NCBI GenBank assembly: GCA_024809215.1
Contig: JANUBW010000001.1
Coordinates: forward strand, 2,646,841 to 2,710,840
Direction: 5' to 3'
From: Niastella sp. OAS944
GTDB taxonomy: Bacteria; Bacteroidota; Bacteroidia; Chitinophagales; Chitinophagaceae
Length of the DNA stretch: 64,000 nucleotides
Each line of letters starts with the position of its first letter. The first letter of the stretch is position 1. The notes below the pieces were generated by a model. That model was not told the DNA's origin, did no database searches, and saw only the letters and a list, made by a program, of their open reading frames with translations. The position numbers were made by a program, and so were the translations under genes. Positions 17,375-26,479 of the stretch are shown here, piece after piece.

Positions 17375-20143
17375 CACCACCACATTCACCATCTTCCCCT
17401 TCACAAAAATTACCCTTTTGTGCGGTTTGCCTTCCATCCATTTTTGAATAACGTCGTTGCCCAATACAATCTTTTCTACTTCTTCCTGCGGCGCATCGAG
17501 CGCTATTTCAATAGTCGTACGCAACTTTCCGTTTACAGAAATAGGATACTCCTTGCTGCTCTCCACCAAATAGCTTTCATTCAGCTTTGGAAATTCAGCA
17601 TCCAGAATACTGGTGGTATTGCCCAACAAATGCCATAATTCTTCACTCACATGCGGCGCATACGGCGTAAGCAGTATCAGCAGGTTCTCAAGGATCTCTT
17701 TTTTATGACATTTCAGTTCTATCAAATCATTTACGCACACCATGAAGGCGCTCACCCCGGTATTGAATGAGAACCTTTCGGTATCATCTTCAATTTTCTT
17801 AATGGTCTTGTGCAATGCTTTTAATTCAGCGGCATTGGCTTTTTCTTCCGTCCACACCCTGCCCTTTGTTTCATCATAGAACAAACGCCACAGCTTTTTC
17901 AAAAAGCGATGCACCCCTTCAATACCTTTTGTTTCCCATGGTTTGCTTTGCTCAACCGGCCCCAGGAACATTTCATACATGCGGAAGGTATCGGCGCCGT
18001 ATTTGTTCACCACATCATCGGGGTTCACTGTATTATACAAACGCTTACTCATTTTCTCGACCTCGGTTCCGCAAATATATTTGCCATCTTCCAGTATAAA
18101 TTCGGCCGTTTCATATTCAGCGCGCAATTTTCTGAACGCCTCAATATCCAGCTCTACCCCATCTACAATATTTACATCAACATGTATGGCATCGGTTGAA
18201 TATTGATCTTTCAACCCGAACGATACAAACTTATGATCGCCATGAATACGATACACAAAGCGGCTGCTGCCCTGTATCATTCCCTGGTTAACGAGTTTTT
18301 TATAAGGCTCGTCATGACCAATATGCCCCAGGTCGAACAGGGCTTTCGTCCACATACGGCTGTACAACAAATGCCCCACCGCATGTTCGGTTCCTCCAAT
18401 ATACAGATCTACCTGGCCCCAGTAATCGCTGGCCTTGCGGCTGCAGAACTCGGCGCCATTGTGGGGGTCCATATAGCGCAGGAAGTACCAGCTGCTGCCG
18501 GCATAACCAGGCATGGTATTCGTTTCGAGGTGGCGGTTTGTCCACTCGGGAATATTGGCCAGCGGCCCCTCGCCTTCAGGGCCCGGTTTATAACTATCTA
18601 CATGCGGCAACTCCAACGGCAGTTCGTTTTCCGACAATGGATAAGCAATACCATTCTTCCAAACAATTGGGAATGGTTCGCCCCAATAACGTTGACGGCT
18701 AAAGGCCGCATCGCGCATTTTGAAATTCACCTTACGTAGCCCAATGCCCATTTCTTCAATCTTCTTTATCACTACTTCCATGGCATTGCGCATTACCATA
18801 CCATTGAGGAAATCAGAGTTCTCGAGCTTGGCATCTTTGGTAGCGTTGGCTTCTTTACCATCGTAATGACTGCCAATGATATTGGTAATGGGAATATTGA
18901 AATGTTGCGCAAACTTATGATCGCGTTCATCGCCGCAAGGCACGGCCATAATGGCGCCGGTTCCATAACCAGCCAACACGTATTCACTGATCCAAACCGG
19001 AATTTCCTTTCCATTGAATGGGTTCAATGCATAAGCCCCGGTAAATATGCCCGTGATCTTCTTCTCGGCCATCCGTTCACGCTCGCTGCGACTTTTTACA
19101 TAGGCAATGTATTCCTCTACCTGCTGTTTGTGCTCGGGCGTGGTGATAGCGTTAATAAGATCATGCTCGGGCGCAATTACCATAAAGTCTACGCCAAAGA
19201 TGGTATCGGGGCGCGTGGTATATACAGTAAGGGTTTCGCTTGATCCCTTAAGATTAAAAGTAATTTCAGCGCCATAGCTTTTACCAATCCAGTTGGTTTG
19301 CATTTCCTTCATGGAGTCGCTGAACTCAACGCGATCGAGGCCTTCCAGTAAGCGGTCGGCATACTCAGTAATACGCAAGTACCACTGACGTAATTTTTTC
19401 TTCACCACCGGGTAACCGCCTCTTTCGCTTACCCCATTTATCACTTCATCGTTGGCCAATACGGTACCCAACGCTTCGCACCAGTTTACTTCGCCATAGC
19501 CACAAAAGGCCAGGCGGTATTCCATTAAAATATCCTGTTGCTCTTTTTCGGTAAATGCAGCCCATTCGGCGGCGGTAAATACCCGTTTGCCGGTTTTGGC
19601 AATATGGTATTTGTCGTGCGGAATTTCATGGCTGGCATTTCCCTCCTGTTCGAAGGCTTTAATCAGACCATCGATGTGCTCGGCCTTTTTGGTTTTGCGA
19701 TTGTAAAAGCTATGGAACAATTGTAAAAAGATCCACTGGGTCCATTTGTAGTAGGACGGATCGCTGGTGCGAATTTCCCGGTTCCAGTCGTAGCAAAAAC
19801 CGATATTATCGAGCTGGCGGCGAAAAGTTTTGATATTTTGGTCGGTACTTATAGCCGGGTGTACGCCATGGTCGATGGCATACTGTTCGGCGGGCAGTCC
19901 AAACGCATCGTACCCCATGGGGTGCAGCACGTTAAACCCTTTTAACCGTTTAAAGCGACTGTAAATATCACTGGCAATATAACCCAGCGGATGGCCCACA
20001 TGCAGGCCGGCCCCACTTGGGTAGGGAAACATGTCAAGTACGTAAAACTTGGGTTTCGGGGAATCATTGCTCACATTGTAGGCGCCTGAAGCTTTCCACT
20101 GTGCCTGCCATTTTTTTTCAATATCCCTGAAGTTGTATTCCAT
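17372..20143 (-). CDS. leuS: Leucyl-tRNA synthetase
   Basis: Class Ia synthetase charging tRNA-Leu. The 923-residue protein has the HIGH-type motif HVGH at 48-51 (YPSGAGLHVGHPLGY), a CP1 editing domain with TTRPDTIFGVDFMVIAPEH and YGTGAIMAVPCGDERD, a WGEPFPIVW block, the KMSKR loop at about 697-701, and an anticodon-binding domain at the C-terminus. Length and motif order fit bacterial LeuRS. Between the catalytic segments a block GSSRFVYRIHGDHKFVSFG looks like a normal lineage insert. It diverges from ftsX. Confidence 0.97.
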   Translation of the reverse strand: MEYNFRDIEKKWQAQWKASGAYNVSNDSPKPKFYVLDMFPYPSGAGLHVGHPLGYIASDIYSRFKRLKGFNVLHPMGYDAFGLPAEQYAIDHGVHPAISTDQNIKTFRRQLDNIGFCYDWNREIRTSDPSYYKWTQWIFLQLFHSFYNRKTKKAEHIDGLIKAFEQEGNASHEIPHDKYHIAKTGKRVFTAAEWAAFTEKEQQDILMEYRLAFCGYGEVNWCEALGTVLANDEVINGVSERGGYPVVKKKLRQWYLRITEYADRLLEGLDRVEFSDSMKEMQTNWIGKSYGAEITFNLKGSSETLTVYTTRPDTIFGVDFMVIAPEHDLINAITTPEHKQQVEEYIAYVKSRSERERMAEKKITGIFTGAYALNPFNGKEIPVWISEYVLAGYGTGAIMAVPCGDERDHKFAQHFNIPITNIIGSHYDGKEANATKDAKLENSDFLNGMVMRNAMEVVIKKIEEMGIGLRKVNFKMRDAAFSRQRYWGEPFPIVWKNGIAYPLSENELPLELPHVDSYKPGPEGEGPLANIPEWTNRHLETNTMPGYAGSSWYFLRYMDPHNGAEFCSRKASDYWGQVDLYIGGTEHAVGHLLYSRMWTKALFDLGHIGHDEPYKKLVNQGMIQGSSRFVYRIHGDHKFVSFGLKDQYSTDAIHVDVNIVDGVELDIEAFRKLRAEYETAEFILEDGKYICGTEVEKMSKRLYNTVNPDDVVNKYGADTFRMYEMFLGPVEQSKPWETKGIEGVHRFLKKLWRLFYDETKGRVWTEEKANAAELKALHKTIKKIEDDTERFSFNTGVSAFMVCVNDLIELKCHKKEILENLLILLTPYAPHVSEELWHLLGNTTSILDAEFPKLNESYLVESSKEYPISVNGKLRTTIEIALDAPQEEVEKIVLGNDVIQKWMEGKPHKRVIFVKGKMVNVVV

Positions 20144-20462
20144 ATCTTATGCTTGGTTCTGGTTAGTTCTTAGTTATAATTCCGATTGTGTTTTTGGTAC
20201 TTTTTGTCACCTTCTTACCCGGCGGTCCCTTTTCACCGGCATTCGAATTTAGGACGGCATTTAATTTGCTATAACTCACACTGAACTGACAATCAAACGT
20301 TGAGGAAACGTTAAAAAGTCATTCACACCTGAAATTTTTATATCAATTCTATCGTTAAGAAGGATGTCAAAAATACGGATAATAACCATTTTACCGGGAT
20401 AAAACCGTTATTTTTGCCGCTCTTTTAGAGGCAATTATCATCTCGTCAAAAACTAAAATTAC
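20144..20462. other. Divergent leuS/ftsX intergenic region
   Basis: 319 bases without a gene. Near leuS there is a weak 7-base word run (TTGGTTC, TGGTTAG, TTCTTAG at 20154-20174). A TATTTTTG -7 element for ftsX lies at 20409-20416. Nothing else is recognisable. Confidence 0.6.
20409..20416 (+). promoter_or_regulatory. -7 element before ftsX (TATTTTTG)
   Basis: TAnnTTTG match 46 bases before the ftsX ATG. No TTG at the -33 position. Confidence 0.4.
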
Positions 20463-21338
20463 ATGGCGCAATTCGGAAAAGCATCGGCCAAGCGTTCCAA
20501 ACCCTCCTACTTCATGGCCATATTAGGGGTTACCATTGTACTTTTTTTTGTAGGCGTTTTCGGATGGCTGTTATTAAACGCCAGCCGATATACCGATGAG
20601 TTGAAAGAAGACATAAAAATTCAGGTATACCTGCGCCGCAGTGCCTCCCAGGCCGATGTGGACAGCCTGATGCAATACATTAAATCCCGTCCGTACACGC
20701 AAACCGTTGAATTTATTGACAAAGAAGCTGCCAAACAGCAATGGATGAAAAACGGGGAAACCGATTTTACTGAATTGCTCGATGAGAATCCCCTGCCCGC
20801 CTCCATTGATTTCAACCTGAAAAACGCATTTGTACAGAAAGATACCATCGCAGCCATAAAGGCCGATATGGAACAACGGCAACTGGTGGTTGAAAGTGTA
20901 AAATACCCCGCCTTTGTGGTGGAAAAAATGGGCTCATCGGTTCGGGTTGGGCTAATCGTTTTCGCCTCCCTGGCCGCCCTTTTCTGCGTTCTTTCTATTA
21001 TACTTATTGATAATACCATTCGCCTGGCCATGTACAGCAACCGGTTCTTAATAAAGACCATGCAAATGGTAGGCGCTACCCGCGGGTTTATTGCCAAACC
21101 GCTGAATATGCGCGCGGTATTGAATGGCGCCATTGCCGCATTGGTGGCCATTAGTCTTATTTACGGATTAATGTTGCTTTCAGAATATTTTCTGCCCTAC
21201 CTGCGCGACCTGCGGGATAATGGCAAAGTGTTCATTTTGTTTGGTTTCCTGATCGTACTGGGAATCAGCATTACCCTTTTCAGTACCTACCGCAGCGTGG
21301 TAAAATACCTGAAAATGAAACTCGACGAGCTTTATTAA
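20463..21338 (+). CDS. ftsX: Cell division protein FtsX
   Basis: Membrane subunit of the FtsEX complex that activates septal peptidoglycan hydrolases. 291 residues: one N-terminal helix (MAILGVTIVLFFVGVFGWLLL), a periplasmic domain with IKIQVYLRRSASQADVDSL, and three C-terminal helices including the conserved segment TIRLAMYSNRFLIKTMQMVGAT before the last two. FtsE is not adjacent, which is usual in this phylum. It heads an apparent ftsX-DUF3098-uppP unit. Confidence 0.95.
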   Translation: MAQFGKASAKRSKPSYFMAILGVTIVLFFVGVFGWLLLNASRYTDELKEDIKIQVYLRRSASQADVDSLMQYIKSRPYTQTVEFIDKEAAKQQWMKNGETDFTELLDENPLPASIDFNLKNAFVQKDTIAAIKADMEQRQLVVESVKYPAFVVEKMGSSVRVGLIVFASLAALFCVLSIILIDNTIRLAMYSNRFLIKTMQMVGATRGFIAKPLNMRAVLNGAIAALVAISLIYGLMLLSEYFLPYLRDLRDNGKVFILFGFLIVLGISITLFSTYRSVVKYLKMKLDELY

Positions 21339-21380
21339 TTCACCAGATTACCTATATTGCGCACCTAATACTTGGCCCAA

Positions 21381-21635
21381 ATGAAGGAAACTAAAAAAAC
21401 AACCGCTCCAGCCGCCAGCCTGTTCACAAAAGATAATTACATGTGGATGATTGCAGGTATTATAGTGATGGCTATTGGCATTATTTTAATGGCTGGTGGT
21501 AAAAGCAACGATCCAAATGTGTTTAAGAATACTGAGGTGTACAGCACACGCCGTATTACCATTGCCCCCATTTTAATTCTGTTGGGCCTGGGTATTGAAG
21601 TGTACGCCATTTTCAAAAAACCGAAAGTGAGCTAA
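21381..21635 (+). CDS. DUF3098 membrane protein
   Basis: 84 residues from ATG 21381; the earlier TTG at 21372 is less likely. Two transmembrane helices (YMWMIAGIIVMAIGIILMAG and ITIAPILILLGLGIEVYAIF) with the conserved SNDPNVFKNTEVYSTRRI linker mark DUF3098. In Bacteroidota it sits between ftsX and uppP, as here, so a role in envelope or division is inferred from context only. Confidence 0.9.
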   Translation: MKETKKTTAPAASLFTKDNYMWMIAGIIVMAIGIILMAGGKSNDPNVFKNTEVYSTRRITIAPILILLGLGIEVYAIFKKPKVS

Positions 21636-21773
21636 GTGTAACTCGTTTACAATTAATTAATATAACCTTATTAAAAGCGATGCCTAGAAAGTATCGCTTC
21701 TTTCTTTTATATACGTATTGTTATAAACCCGCCGACCGATCATCTTTTCAATTGAATAACAACACATAACAAA

Positions 21774-22568
21774 ATGAGCACGCTTCACGCCATCATCATT
21801 GCCATCATTGAAGGGTTAACAGAATTCTTACCAATTTCTTCAACCGGCCATATGGCCATTGCCTCAGCCATCATGCACGAGAATGGCGATTTTGCCAGGT
21901 TGTTCGAGATAGTGATACAGTTTGGCGCCATTTTATCGGTTGTCGTATTGTACTGGCGCAAATTTTTCGACTTTAAAAAGATCTCTTTTTACATAAAGCT
22001 TTTCATAGCTATTATACCGGCCCTGGCCTTTGGCGCATTATTCAAAAAGCACATCGATGCTATGCTCGAAAAGCCAATGATCATTGCGCTTATTATGTTA
22101 CTGGGTGGTGTTGTACTGCTGTTTGTTGATAAATGGTTTCAAAAACCGGCTATTGATAAAGAAGAAGAGATCACCAATAAAAAAGCATTTATTGTTGGTT
22201 GCTACCAGGTGCTGTCAATTATTTTCCCTGGGTTAAGCAGAAGCGCCGCTACTATTATCGGAGGAATGCAGCAGAAATTAAGCCGCCGCCTGGCAGCTGA
22301 ATTCTCTTTCTTTTTAGCTGTGCCTACTATGCTGGCCGCCACTGTTAAGAGCCTGTACGATATGTATAAAGAACAACCGCAGGTGTTGAACACCGATAAC
22401 CTTAGCACCTTGCTGTTAGGTTGTGGTATTGCCTTTGTTGTGGCGCTGCTGGCAATTAAATTCTTTATTGGCTTTTTGCAGAAATATGGGTTTAAATTAT
22501 TTGGCTGGTATAGAATTGTTGTTGGATTGGCATTGTTGATATTGTTCTATTTTAAAATTATTGGATAG
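21774..22568 (+). CDS. uppP: Undecaprenyl-diphosphatase UppP (BacA)
   Basis: Integral membrane phosphatase recycling undecaprenyl pyrophosphate for peptidoglycan and O-antigen synthesis. 264 residues, many helices. The catalytic signatures are present: [15 protein letters not shown] near the N-terminus and [19 protein letters not shown] around residues 145-165, with the conserved Glu, Ser and Arg. It is the last gene of the ftsX group; a heptamer array starts two bases after its stop. Confidence 0.96.
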   Translation: MSTLHAIIIAIIEGLTEFLPISSTGHMAIASAIMHENGDFARLFEIVIQFGAILSVVVLYWRKFFDFKKISFYIKLFIAIIPALAFGALFKKHIDAMLEKPMIIALIMLLGGVVLLFVDKWFQKPAIDKEEEITNKKAFIVGCYQVLSIIFPGLSRSAATIIGGMQQKLSRRLAAEFSFFLAVPTMLAATVKSLYDMYKEQPQVLNTDNLSTLLLGCGIAFVVALLAIKFFIGFLQKYGFKLFGWYRIVVGLALLILFYFKIIG

Positions 22569-22570
22569 AT

Positions 22571-22717
22571 CGTGAAACGGCAAACGTGAAACGTGAAAAG
22601 GTTGCCGAAATTGGAGGTTCACTTCTTTTTGCCCCGGTATAAATTTCGAGCGGCTGATTACGAATATTAGCCTCATAATTCGCGAGCAATTTCACGTTTG
22701 CCGTTTCACGTTTCACG
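22571..22717. repeat. Inverted pair of heptamer arrays, family A
   Basis: Left arm 22571-22598: CGTGAAA, CGGCAAA, CGTGAAA, CGTGAAA. Right arm 22690-22717: TTTCACG, TTTGCCG, TTTCACG, TTTCACG, an exact inversion of the unit types. The 91-base centre has GCCGAAATTGGAGG and TAGCCTCATAATTCGC, words that recur near other arrays. The transcript could fold into a long hairpin. Confidence 0.85.
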
Positions 22718-22755
22718 TTTTTACGACTCCCCCTAACCTTACAAAGCTTTCTATC

Positions 22756-24126
22756 ATGCAGATAGCCCCCCGTAAAGTAATCAACTCCTGGTGTATGTAC
22801 GACTGGGCCAACTCGGCATACAACCTGGTTATTACATCAACCATATTCCCGGCTTATTACGAGGCCATTACCAAAGGAAAAACGCCCGATAACGAAGTAG
22901 AATTCCTTGGCAGAAAATTCGTAAACACGGCGTTATATAATTATGCATTGGGCGCCGCATTTATTGTAGTGGCTTTTATTTCGCCCATACTTACTTCAAT
23001 AGCCGATTACCGTGGCAACAAGCGCAACTTCATGCGCTTTTTTTGTACCATGGGCGCGCTTTTTTGTAGCCTGCTGTACTTTTTTGCACCCAGTCCGTTA
23101 CCCGGCGATAAGTTCACGCTATCAAACACCAGCCTCAACATTGGTATCTTTTGCATGGTGATCTCCTGCATTGGGTTCTGGGCCAGCCTGGTATTTTATA
23201 ACTCCTTTCTGCCCGACCTGGTGCCACATCGCCTGCGCGACCGTATAAGTGCGCGTGGTTATACCTGGGGCTACATAGGCAGCGTTATACTGCAGATCTT
23301 ATGTTTTGTTATTGTATTTCTTCCAGAATCGTTTGGCTTTCATACTACCTATGAAAAGGACTTTATGCCCGCGCGGGTTTCGTTTGTACTGGTAGGTTTG
23401 TGGTGGTTGGGTTTTGCACAAATTCCTTTCCGCAACCTGCCTATTAGCACCGTTAAAGAACGGCACGAACGCAAGAACGTATTCAGTAATGGATTTCTTG
23501 AATTAAAGAAAGTATGGTCACAGCTGAAACATATGCGGGTGCTTAAATTGTTTCTGGTATCGTTCTTTTGGTATAGTGCAGGTATACAAACTGTGTTTCT
23601 TGCTGCTACACAATTTGGAGCCAAGGAATTGCACCTGAAAACAGACAAACTTATTATCACCATCATGATCATTCAGCTGGTAGCTATTCCGGGCGCCATT
23701 CTTATATCACGCGCATCTGAACGGTTTGGCAATATAAAAACGCTGATGGTGGTTGTATTAATTTGGATAGGCGCCTGCATAGGCGCATACAATACATATA
23801 CCGATGTGCAATTTTATATATTGGGTAGCATTGTAGGTTTGGTAATGGGTGGCATACAATCGTTGAGCCGCTCAACCTATAGTAACCTGATGCCCGAAAC
23901 AAAAGATACCGCTTCGTTCTTTAGCTTTTATGATGTTACTGAAAAAATAGCACTTGTAATAGGCATGTTCTCCTTTGCATATATTGAAGAACAAACCATT
24001 CATTTTGGCGGTATGCGTAACTCGGTACTGGCATTGATCGTATTCTTTATGCTGGGCTTTGTTTGGCTGGGTTTAACCATGCGGGCTTACAACAAATCGC
24101 AAAAGCTACAGGCCCTAAAAGCATAG
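22756..24126 (+). CDS. MFS transporter, UMF1/Atg22-like
   Basis: Inner-membrane major-facilitator protein of 456 residues with about twelve helices. The opening KVINSWCMYDWANSAYNLV is the hallmark of the UMF1 family (related to vacuolar effluxer Atg22). Further on are SPILTSIADYRGNKR, LPDLVPHRLRDRISARGYTW and GGIQSLSRSTYSNLMPETKD. Substrates are generally unproven; amino acid efflux is suggested by the Atg22 relation. It stands in front of an MBL-fold hydrolase gene 46 bases downstream, possibly cotranscribed. Confidence 0.92.
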   Translation: MQIAPRKVINSWCMYDWANSAYNLVITSTIFPAYYEAITKGKTPDNEVEFLGRKFVNTALYNYALGAAFIVVAFISPILTSIADYRGNKRNFMRFFCTMGALFCSLLYFFAPSPLPGDKFTLSNTSLNIGIFCMVISCIGFWASLVFYNSFLPDLVPHRLRDRISARGYTWGYIGSVILQILCFVIVFLPESFGFHTTYEKDFMPARVSFVLVGLWWLGFAQIPFRNLPISTVKERHERKNVFSNGFLELKKVWSQLKHMRVLKLFLVSFFWYSAGIQTVFLAATQFGAKELHLKTDKLIITIMIIQLVAIPGAILISRASERFGNIKTLMVVVLIWIGACIGAYNTYTDVQFYILGSIVGLVMGGIQSLSRSTYSNLMPETKDTASFFSFYDVTEKIALVIGMFSFAYIEEQTIHFGGMRNSVLALIVFFMLGFVWLGLTMRAYNKSQKLQALKA

Positions 24127-24172
24127 AGAAAAATGGTAACGTTTTTGCAGAACAACTAACAAACTAAACACA

Positions 24173-25012
24173 ATGCAATTATACTCTATAAATACCGGTT
24201 ATTTCAAATTAGATGGCGGCGCTATGTTTGGTGTAGTACCTAAATCAATCTGGAATAAGCTAAACCCTGCCGATGAAAATAACCTGTGTAACTGGGCCAT
24301 GCGCAGCATGCTTATTCAGGAAGCCAATCGACTGATATTGATCGATAATGGTATGGGCGATAAGCAGGATGAAAAATTTATGGGCCATTACTATTTGAAT
24401 GGTGACGATTCATTGAACAAATCGCTGGCAAAATATGGCTTTACGCCCGATGATATCACGGATGTTTTTCTTACGCACCTGCATTTTGACCACTGCGGTG
24501 GTAGTATTATTCGTTCAAATGGTAAATTGATTCCGGCATTTAAAAACGCAACCTACTGGAGCAACTTACGGCATTGGGAAGCTGCAACCGTACCTAACGA
24601 TCGCGAGAAGGCATCGTTCTTAAAAGAAAACATTTTACCTATACAGGAAAGCGGTCAGTTAAAGTTTGTTGAACCAACCGATGGTGTTGAATTCAGCGAT
24701 ACTATGAAGGTTCGCTTTGCTTACGGGCATACAGAAGCTATGATGTTACCGCAGATAAGCTATAAAGGCCATACGGTTGTTTATGCAGCCGATTTGCTGC
24801 CTGCAGTGGCCCATCTGCCTATTCCCTATGTAATGGCTTATGATATGTTTCCGCTTACTACGCTGTTAGAGAAGAAACAATTCCTTACCGAAGCAGTAGA
24901 AAACAATTACATCTTGTTTTTTGAACACGATCCTGTTAATGAATGTTGTTCACTGCAAATGACGGAGAGAGGTGTAAGACACAAGGATGTGTTTAAGTTA
25001 GAAGAATTGTAA
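24173..25012 (+). CDS. MBL-fold metallo-hydrolase
   Basis: 279-residue metallo-beta-lactamase fold enzyme. It has the zinc motif THLHFDHCGG (residues about 101-110), an upstream LIDNGMGD strand, YGHTEAMMLP with a metal histidine, the metal-bridging aspartate in VVYAADLLP, and LFFEHDP with the last histidine. The HxHxDH pattern fits lactonase/quorum-quencher-like or generic hydrolases; the substrate cannot be named. No signal peptide, so it is cytosolic. A strong terminator follows. Confidence 0.9.
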   Translation: MQLYSINTGYFKLDGGAMFGVVPKSIWNKLNPADENNLCNWAMRSMLIQEANRLILIDNGMGDKQDEKFMGHYYLNGDDSLNKSLAKYGFTPDDITDVFLTHLHFDHCGGSIIRSNGKLIPAFKNATYWSNLRHWEAATVPNDREKASFLKENILPIQESGQLKFVEPTDGVEFSDTMKVRFAYGHTEAMMLPQISYKGHTVVYAADLLPAVAHLPIPYVMAYDMFPLTTLLEKKQFLTEAVENNYILFFEHDPVNECCSLQMTERGVRHKDVFKLEEL

Positions 25013-25064
25013 GAAAAAAATCCAAATCACAAAATACAAGAACCAAATAAAATACAAGTTTTAA

Positions 25065-25104
25065 AAGAAGCCTCAAGTTTAATAGCTTGAGGCTTCTTAT
25101 TTTC
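25065..25104 (+). terminator. Terminator of the MBL-fold gene
   Basis: Perfect 13-bp stem AAGAAGCCTCAAG/CTTGAGGCTTCTT with an 8-base loop, then ATTTT. It is preceded by family F words (CCAAATC, AACCAAATAAA) at 25021-25050. Confidence 0.85.
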
Positions 25105-25342
25105 GGTTATACAGCTGGCAAATTTAATATTCAATTTCTCCGGTATTCGTGTCATTATTTATACTCCGTGAAACTCCAATCTGGCGCCGCTTTCGCTACT
25201 GACTGCTGTCAATAAATTACAGCAAAAGAAGTTAATAACGCTAACCAGACTTCGAATGTCAAAGAACTTTCACATATGCTTACGTCACAAATGTACAGCA
25301 ACAAACAACATAGGTATTCAAATATGTGATGGTCTTCGGAAA

Positions 25343-25541
25343 GTGGTGTGATGAGTTCCTCAAATTGGTGTGACGAACATGCATTTCACCTCGGAAATGC
25401 ATGTGCTGGTGTGACGAACTCCTCCATTTGGCGAGATGAACCGGCCAAAACAGGTGACGTTCGACATTTTTTCACGATTTGGCCTCTTTGCTACCTCGAA
25501 ACCTCCTCTTTGGGTCCTCATTGGGTCCTCTTTGGGTCCTC
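25343..25541. repeat. GGTGTGACGAAC repeats, long hairpin and triple TTGGGTCCTC
   Basis: Three GGTGTGA(C/T)GA repeats start at 25345, 25367 and 25408. Between them lies a perfect 10-bp hairpin CATGCATTTC/GAAATGCATG (25378-25403) with loop ACCTCG. TTGGGTCCTC occurs three times at 25510, 25521 and 25532, 11 bases apart. Confidence 0.7.
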
Positions 25542-26103
25542 GGCCACGGAGGTCGAAATGTGGTCCCATAGAGGTTTCAATGAGATTAAAGCGGCTATTT
25601 TCAAGCTGCGCGCTTATTTTACGGCCCCGATTCATGTAGTTAAAACACAATAAGATAGCAAAATTGTTTGCCTTCCGGCTGCCTGGTGGCTTTTTTGAGA
25701 TCTTACATCATTTAACGGCAGATTTCTACCATTTTTTGTGCAGCAACAACTGTCTATTTCTAAAAAATTGAACTCACTTATTTATTGCGTTTGTTTAAAG
25801 TTTTTTCTTTCTTTTTATTCGTTCACAATATTTATTTTTCAACAACGATCTCAAAATTGGAAAAAATATTTTTATTGATTTTCTTTTTCACTGTGAATAA
25901 ATTTTAATGAAAAAGCAAACATCACTATAACGTTAAAACGTTTTTCAGTTTTTTAATTTTTTATGCAGCTGCTAAAAATAAAAAATAAAATTTTCGATAG
26001 TTATCAAACCTGCAACTTCATCAACTTAAATTAAAAGCAACCGTCTACTGTTTTTATCTAAAAAATATTTATTTCCTGAAACCCGCTCCCAGACTATATT
26101 TTA

Positions 26104-26134
26104 TTGATTTATAAATAATTATTCCTTACCTTTG
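26104..26134 (+). promoter_or_regulatory. Consensus promoter inside the non-coding block
   Basis: TTG at 26104-26106, 20 bases, then TACCTTTG at 26127-26134, an excellent match to the Bacteroidota -33/-7 pattern. No start codon of a credible gene follows, so it may drive a non-coding RNA. Confidence 0.55.
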
Positions 26135-26141
26135 TTCAACA

Positions 26142-26365
26142 CCCTGAAACATAAAGATGTAAAGATTGAAAACGTATATTAATCCAACGGTGTTCAATTA
26201 ATAATAATACTGAAAAGGTAAAAAGCGGTATAAACGACAACTTCGTTTATGGTCATTTTACTTAAATACAGGCAGACTTCCATTCATTAAGCTCCTCTAA
26301 ACTGAGCCTATAATAATAGCTTGTCCATATCGGTTAGCGTTAGTGTACAAGAGACCATAATATAG
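26142..26365 (+). ncRNA. Candidate non-coding RNA behind a consensus promoter
   Basis: Speculative. Downstream of the promoter at 26104-26134 are complementary pieces: a local hairpin ATAAACGA/TCGTTTAT near 26233-26250, TATGGTC (about 26247) with GACCATA (about 26352) enclosing roughly 100 bases, and CTTGT/ACAAG inside. No terminator with a good T tract was found and the end is arbitrary. It matches no RNA family I know. Confidence 0.25.
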
Positions 26366-26479
26366 TATTTCTTCAGTCAAATAGTAAAAACACCAGTTGT
26401 CGTTTTTTGCGTTTTAGACGTTTTTGTCGTTTCTAAAAATCAGCAGATCTCATAGCTCAAAACGACATTACGTTATTTT

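Noticed and set aside
25181..25240. tRNA or other structured RNA near TGCTGT/ACAGCA
   Set aside because: A single 6-bp hairpin only; no TTCGA loop, acceptor stem or CCA-type end. No tRNA was found anywhere in the window.
25348..25653. Open frames on both strands (101 and 96 codons) in the repeat zone
   Set aside because: Both contain the triple TTGGGTCCTC and hairpin repeat, give no signal or domain, and mirror each other over the same bases; chance frames in repeat sequence.
26142..26365. 6S RNA, tmRNA or RNase P RNA
   Set aside because: None of the conserved sequence blocks of these RNAs is present; kept only as an unnamed candidate.
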